Of a stretch of 12,574 nt of DNA, positions 8,411-12,574 are shown piece by piece. How positions within the stretch are numbered: position 1 is the first letter of the stretch; every line of letters begins with the position of its first letter. Both the position numbers and the translations under genes were made by a program. The notes under the pieces are model-generated. The model saw only the letters and a program-made list of their open reading frames with translations, was not told the origin of the DNA and did no database searches. This DNA comes from Cyclostephanos tholiformis (lineage: Eukaryota > Bacillariophyta > Thalassiosirophyceae > Thalassiosirales > Thalassiosiraceae): positions 1 through 12,574 of the forward strand of contig JALLPB010000840.1 of assembly GCA_036939975.1 (NCBI GenBank), given 5' to 3'.

Positions 8411-9562
8411 ATGACCATGAAGGCAAATAAATTACTAGGGGCCACAATGGCGGCGACGGCGGCCCACTCCGCCTCTTTCGCCTTTCAATCTCTCGACCCT
8501 CCCCGCTCTTCGTATTATAAGTCGTCGTCGTCGTCGTCGTTGCCAACGTCGCTCCTCCGCGCGAGTAGGAGGAGACCCAACAACGGCTTCGACCCCTCCG
8601 ATGGCGGCGCGGGCGACGACAACTCGGGACCAAGGAAGTACTCCATTGACGACAGCAAATCTTACGGCAGGGCGAGGGGCTTTGGAGGAGGAGACGACAA
8701 TGGCGGCGAAGGGGTTCAAATATCGGATGATCCGACTTCCGGCATGGCCGGTTTCTTCGCGGCGCACGGCGAATGGGAGCCTCTCTTTCGCGGCATCCTC
8801 CTCGGGAATGGCGACGGCGTGGGGGGCGACGACGAACTGTCCCTCCGAAGGACCGCCGCGACGGCTGCGATGGCATATCCAATCCTGCTGTCGTCCGGTC
8901 GGGATGACGAGCTGCTTTCCCCCGACCTGTGGGGGATATCCACCCTCGAAAGAAGGAATCCATGGCGCCTCCTACCGTCTAAGCCGACGTCGGAATCGTC
9001 GTTGCGTGCGCTGTCGTCATTCCTCGACGAGTGGCAGCGTTCGCTCCTGGACATACCCCTCGACGCCCTCATAACCGGGGAGAACGATCGTCATTTCCTC
9101 GAGGAGGGTAGGAGGACCATCGCCGTTACCAGGTTTCACGTGCTCGACGATTATCATCGCGACGAGGACGACAGCGAAGACTACGTGGGGGGAACGAACG
9201 ATGCCGCCCGTGCTCCCGCCGTCGACGATAATAATCGGGAAAAACAACGTAGCTGCGATTGGGAAACGGAGCTCTTCCGCACGTGCTGGTCTGAGCTCGC
9301 ACACCTTACTTACAAGGACGAATGCAATACGGGATCTTTGGTTCTGGTCCCGGATCTCGACATAATAGTCTCGACGGCGGACGGGATCAGGAAAGGTAGA
9401 TCGGGACTGGATGTTGTAAGGGACTTCGTAGAGCGCGATTTGATACGTCCGATGCGGTGGTTGGGCAGGGATAGCGATTGGGAAATCGTGGCGATGGAGA
9501 GGGGGGGGGTGGCGGTGAGGATGCTTTATAAGCTCGGCGATATCCCTGAGCTCGAGCGATAA
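8411..9562 (+). CDS. Unrecognised 383-aa protein with a plastid-type leader
   Basis: A single open frame runs from ATG 8411 to TAA 9560-9562; a second ATG at 8417 is equally usable. The first 30 residues (MTMKANKLLGATMAATAAHSASFAFQ) are Ala-rich and end in SASFAF, resembling the diatom ASAF-type signal/transit boundary, so plastid import is likely but not certain. Residues about 37-110 are Ser-, Gly- and Asp-rich and look disordered. The folded part seems to start near WEPLFRGILL (about 122) and includes WRLLPSKP, LDEWQRSLLDIPLD, AVTRFHVLDDY, ELFRTCWSELAHL and VRDFVERDLIRPMRWLG. No catalytic or cofactor motif is evident and I do not recognise the family. Codon choice is GC-rich like the neighbouring kinase gene, supporting a real gene, and the opposite strand has only shadow frames. 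It is divergent from the kinase gene and convergent with the aminotransferase gene. Confidence 0.85.
   Translation: MTMKANKLLGATMAATAAHSASFAFQSLDPPRSSYYKSSSSSSLPTSLLRASRRRPNNGFDPSDGGAGDDNSGPRKYSIDDSKSYGRARGFGGGDDNGGEGVQISDDPTSGMAGFFAAHGEWEPLFRGILLGNGDGVGGDDELSLRRTAATAAMAYPILLSSGRDDELLSPDLWGISTLERRNPWRLLPSKPTSESSLRALSSFLDEWQRSLLDIPLDALITGENDRHFLEEGRRTIAVTRFHVLDDYHRDEDDSEDYVGGTNDAARAPAVDDNNREKQRSCDWETELFRTCWSELAHLTYKDECNTGSLVLVPDLDIIVSTADGIRKGRSGLDVVRDFVERDLIRPMRWLGRDSDWEIVAMERGGVAVRMLYKLGDIPELER
8521..8540 (+). repeat. (GTC)6 microsatellite inside the 383-aa gene
   Basis: Six GTC units followed by GT are read as TCG codons and encode a run of six serines in the low-complexity segment just after the leader. 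Length changes in multiples of three would be tolerated. Confidence 0.9.
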
Positions 9563-9740
9563 TAGGAGTATGTAACTTTGCGTTCAAGCATTCAGAAATA
9601 GGATTTCGGTAACTCACAGGAAAACCTTTTTAGGGGATAATTTTGAGAGGACATTGATTACACTGACTGAGGAAATTACGAACACAAGCGTCGTTGTAGT
9701 TTTTGCTTATTTTTGATGCTTTGCTTGCTCTACGAGTTGT

Positions 9741-9754
9741 TACCCTAACCCTAA
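9741..9754. repeat. Two telomere-like CCCTAA units between convergent genes
   Basis: TACCCTAACCCTAA contains two copies of CCCTAA, the complement of the TTAGGG telomere unit. Two units are too few to indicate a telomere. It is a short interstitial match or chance, in the 257-bp interval between the stop codons at 9562 and 9820. Confidence 0.5.
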
Positions 9755-9780
9755 GCTTGTTTTCTTGTTGAGAGCTAACT

Positions 9781-9819
9781 ACATGTTGTAGCTCATGTTA
9801 TTACCAACATAAGTCATGT
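9781..9819 (-). other. Hairpin right after the aminotransferase stop codon
   Basis: Read on the - strand, CTTATGTT (9813-9806) pairs with AACATGAG (9799-9792) as eight pairs with one G-U, around a six-base loop. Outer arms ACATG (9819-9815) and CATGT (9785-9781) add five pairs after internal loops. It begins at the base after the TAG stop and so lies at the start of the 3' UTR. Its role is unknown; candidates are 3'-end processing or mRNA stability. Confidence 0.55.
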
Positions 9820-12226
9820 CTAAGCAAAAGGAGGGATCTCTGTCGACCAATCATCTCGCGTTGCCACCGCTTCCTTGTAGGTTTTTTGTAATAGTTCCGT
9901 TAACGCACCCCGCACACCCTCCCGCCCGATCATCCTTCCGTCAATCTTAGTGACAGGCGTCAGCTCGCCCATCGTTCCGGTGGTAAAGACCTCGTCCGCG
10001 CAGTAGAATTCAGATAATGACACCCGCCGTTCTTCCGTCTTAATCCCCAGTTCCCTAGCTAGCAACAGGACGGTATCTCTGGTGATACCAGGCAGACAGT
10101 GATCTCCCGTTGGCGTTATCAGTTCATCCTGACGCACAAGGAATAAATTCGTCGCGTTAGTCTCGGCGACGAATCCCTCCACGTCGAGCATGATCGCATC
10201 TGCCACGCCAGCGACGTTGGCCTGTATCTTCGGGAGGATGTTTTGGATCAGGTTGTTGTGATGGATCTTGTTATCCAGCGTGCTGGGGGGGCTCCGTCGA
10301 CACACTCCCGCGGTTATCAGGGCGATGCCCCTCGTGTTGTCGTACGTGGTGGCGCCCTCGGTGGGCTTCCACTCGGGCAGCACGATGAGCGTCGTGCCGT
10401 ACTGATCGACGTCGCGATTAGCAGATCAAGTGTTATGCGATCGGCACGAGATGAATATTCACAATCCGACTAACGCATTGCAGTGCGCACGAAAAACAAA
10501 AAACAAACTCACAACGTTGAAATGCGGGTTCATCGACGACGTGCACTTCTCGCCACGCGTGAGGGTCAGGCGAATGTGCGCGCCGTCTCGCATGCCGTTG
10601 GCCGCAAGGACGCGAAAGATGGCATCGACGACCTCCGATCGGGCGTGCATGTTCTCGAATCCCAAGGCCTTGGCCGATCGGAACAATCGATCCAGGTGAC
10701 GGTCAAGGTGTAATATCCTGCCATTGTAAATCCTGATCCCCTCTGAGAAATATTATACACAAAAGGACGCGGGAGGAAGATGAAAAAAAAAGATAATTGG
10801 TCGTGCAGCCGAGCGAACCCCCCATCGTTCGGCCAGCGAGGAATATCGACATTATTCGTCACGCGAATGATATCATGTTACGCTAGTACAACTCACCCCA
10901 CGTCGCATCCCCCCCCTGAACGGACGAATCGAATGGCGACACGGCCGCCATGTCGCGTGGCACGATCCGTCCCCTCCCCCCGCTCGATCCGACGTACACG
11001 AGCAGAGACTCGTTACGTGGGTCCTCGTATATCCTCCCCGACGGCGGCGTCGTTAATGCTCTACGTTCGTTGTACGAGGGGGTGAGAGTGCGGAGGAAGT
11101 CGTATGCCGGGATGGACATGCGCAACGCCGCATGGTGAGACGGGGGCATGGTACGGTATTTCCTCGTACGGGGATGATCGATGCCGGTGGTGGCGGCGCC
11201 GTTGGCGGTCACGCCTCCGATGTCCCATCCGTCGCTCTCCCAGACGTCGTGATACCACCACTTGGCTATATTAACGAGGAGTGTGAGAAAGGAGAGAGAA
11301 AGAAGGGGTACGGAGGGGCGGGCGGGTGCATGCGCGTGTGAGAATATCGAGATATATATGTGCTAAATCGGGTGAAAAGAGGAACGAACGATATGCCAAA
11401 AGAAAAAAGAAGAGAGATCGTTTTTTTTTTTTTTCGATGTCGTACGATTGCACGAACTCACCCCACGGACCATCGCAAACGTGCGGCCCACGTTTCCATT
11501 TGAGCATTTCCTCTCGATAATCGATGTTCAGGGCATCGCACAATTCCCTCATCGTACCACGTGGGTCTTTGGCGAGATCGTCCGAATCGATAACGACGAC
11601 GGGGAGGGGGGTGGATATGCCATCATCGCCGTCGTATCCCCCCTCTCGTCGTCCCAAACCATCGTCATCGACGAATTCGCATCCGTCGCTACCCGTCATG
11701 GACGAACCAACGATTTTCGCGTATACGTCCATGAGGCTACTTATTCCCACCTCGTCGGGATGCACGTTATTCCCGTGAACGTCGCCCGACTTGCCCATCC
11801 AGCTCGATAGTACGCTGAATGGATCGCATATCAGAAGTAGGTGACGATGACGCAACTCGATGCCGCCGCGGTCGTGCAACAATTGTCGTACACGTGCTCG
11901 TCCTGGGACTTCCTCTCCCTCTCCCACCTCCACGTCTCATCGTGCTCGTCGTTATTCTCATCATTTACTTCATGGTACGAGTCCTCCTCGGTTCGGGATG
12001 GAGGGGGCGCCACCCCATGCAGGAGGGCATCCGCGTATGGCCTCATCACGATGGACTTGCGATGATAACGATGACTACATTTTTTGTTCGTCTCCACGTC
12101 GAGCCATTGTCGGTACAGTGGCTCGTTGATGGTGATCGTGTCCGACCCTCACGATTCGAAGGAGTATAGCAGGGCAGTCGACCTCGACCTCGGAGAGGAC
12201 CAGCAGTGGACGATCGTTATCGGCAT
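9820..12226 (-). pseudogene. Sulfotransferase-like / class IV aminotransferase fusion; N-terminal half interrupted as read
   Basis: The domain order matches the plant 'branched-chain-amino-acid aminotransferase-like' proteins. Exons: 12226-11462, 11265-10897, 10742-10513, 10401-9820; introns of 196, 154 and 111 bp all start GTGAGT and end TATAG, TCAG and TCAG (phases 1, 1, 0). The first domain has HCWSSPRSRSTALLYSF (sulfotransferase P-loop-like), INEPLY, HLLLICDPFSVLSSW, VVVIDSDDLAKDP and ALNIDYREEMLKWK. The second has GRGRIVPRD, FDSSVQGGDATWEG, HLDRLFRSAKALGF, IRLTLTRG, KIHHNNLIQNIL (presumed PLP lysine), VAETNATNLFLV, HCLPGITRDT and TTGTMGELTPV, so it should be a working PLP aminotransferase core. 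The substrate is unknown. Exon 1 has TGA at 12151-12149 inside a conserved stretch, and the frame must shift between about 11960 and 11880. The gene may therefore be a pseudogene, hold assembly errors, or start later (for example ATG at MPPSHH or MSIPAYDF in exon 2) and make only the aminotransferase. Confidence 0.8.
12149..12151 (-). other. In-frame TGA in the sulfotransferase-like domain
   Basis: Upstream the frame reads PRSRSTALLYSFES and downstream it reads GSDTITINEPLYRQW with no shift, both matching the family. The TGA sits where plant relatives have an Arg-containing segment; CGA to TGA is a CpG transition on the coding strand (inference). Confidence 0.85.
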
Positions 12227-12574
12227 GATGGGGAAGTCCTCTCCCCCCTTCTTCACGATTTTTTCTCACAACGGGAGCAGGAGGAGGGTCATTGTCATTG
12301 CACAACCCTGTTGCTTATTGTGCCCCAACCACCGCGTGAGGAGGGGTGGGGGCGGTGGTTGCCACCTGCGGTCAGACGTGAATAATCTGCCCGTTCGTGT
12401 AGTATCCATCTGTCCGCTCATCGAGGGAAAATAATATAATGATGCTTGTGATGCATTGTTGCACGTCAATTCTTCTGCCACCAGAATAAAAGAATCCCCC
12501 AGAGGTGAGCAAAATTGCAAAAAGAGATCTGTGTAAATTATTTTACTAGCATTTTGTTAGGCGAAGTCCGAAAA
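12227..12574. other. Upstream flank of the fusion gene; no supported gene
   Basis: This should hold the 5' UTR and promoter of the - strand gene. The frame of MPITIVHCW remains open upstream only to a TGA at 12268-12266; beyond that a low-quality open frame with a Pro run extends to about 12520. I do not support it as an exon, although a leader exon cannot be excluded. The last 150 bases are AT-rich. Confidence 0.5.
12326..12361. repeat. 10-bp perfect inverted repeat with 16-base loop
   Basis: CAACCACCGC (12326-12335) is the exact reverse complement of GCGGTGGTTG (12352-12361). The loop is G-rich on the + strand. It lies about 100-135 bp upstream of the presumed ATG at 12226 of the fusion gene. 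Confidence 0.85.

Noticed and set aside
8400..8963. Long - strand open frame opposite the 383-aa gene, rich in Arg and Ser
   Set aside because: It is the antisense shadow of a GC-rich coding region, has Arg-rich composition typical of such shadows, and no recognisable motif.
9741..9754. Internal telomere or chromosome-fusion scar
   Set aside because: Only two CCCTAA units are present with no degenerate flanking units; chance is a sufficient explanation.
9781..9819. SECIS element that would let the TGA at 12149-12151 encode selenocysteine
   Set aside because: The hairpin has ATGA and an AA 11 bases later, but the GA partner does not sit opposite the ATGA with a stem of the required length, and the structure begins right at the stop codon. 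The TGA position also lacks a redox context, and relatives do not have Cys there as far as I recall.
11819..12169. Several + strand open frames over the fusion gene's first exon
   Set aside because: The - strand carries clear family motifs here; the + frames are low-complexity shadows.
3299..12226. Reassignment of TGA as a sense codon
   Set aside because: The kinase gene and the Cys/His-module gene both end naturally at TGA (5909-5907 and 5317-5319), so TGA is a stop in this genome.
12268..12520. Upstream leader exon for the fusion gene in frame with MPITIVHCW
   Set aside because: The frame is closed by a TGA at 12268-12266 and no convincing donor/acceptor pair bridges it; composition looks like 5' UTR.
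1..12574. CRISPR array, insertion sequence or prokaryotic operon
   Set aside because: Spliced genes, organelle-type leaders and wide spacing show nuclear eukaryotic DNA; no spaced identical repeat series exists.

Overview
This is a nuclear genome window from a eukaryote, most probably a centric diatom (Thalassiosirales-like). The evidence is short spliceosomal introns (70-196 bp, mostly starting GTGAGT), two proteins whose N-termini carry diatom plastid-targeting style motifs (ASAFAS, SASFAF), a two-module cysteine/histidine protein of a kind I associate with diatoms, and the juxtaposition of plant-like families with an AT-rich, transposon-bearing flank. The species assignment is inference.

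Layout. (1) Positions 1 to about 2750 hold a decayed PIF/Harbinger DNA transposon: a broken transposase on the + strand (to 857) converging on a broken companion protein on the - strand (2608 to 921). (2) Positions about 2750-3160 are non-coding and carry a cluster of short direct and inverted repeats, possibly the right flank of the element. (3) 3299-5319 (+) is a four-exon gene for a 584-residue protein of unknown function with two copies of a Cys/His module. (4) 5320-5906 is AT-rich intergenic DNA. (5) 8228-5907 (-) is a two-exon gene for a 738-residue ABC1/ADCK (UbiB-like) atypical kinase with a plastid-type leader. (6) 8411-9562 (+) is an intronless gene for an unrecognised 383-residue protein, also with a plastid-type leader, sharing a 182-bp divergent promoter interval with the kinase gene. 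(7) 12226-9820 (-) is a four-exon gene of the plant 'branched-chain aminotransferase-like' type: an N-terminal sulfotransferase-like P-loop domain fused to a class IV (BCAT/D-amino-acid-type) PLP aminotransferase. As read here its N-terminal domain has an in-frame TGA and a change of reading frame, while the aminotransferase part is intact and splices cleanly.

The kinase and its divergent partner may be co-expressed plastid proteins. I see no operon-like link among the other genes. The most unusual items are the two-module Cys/His protein, in which both modules are split by a phase-1 intron at the equivalent place, and the interrupted sulfotransferase-like half of the fusion gene.
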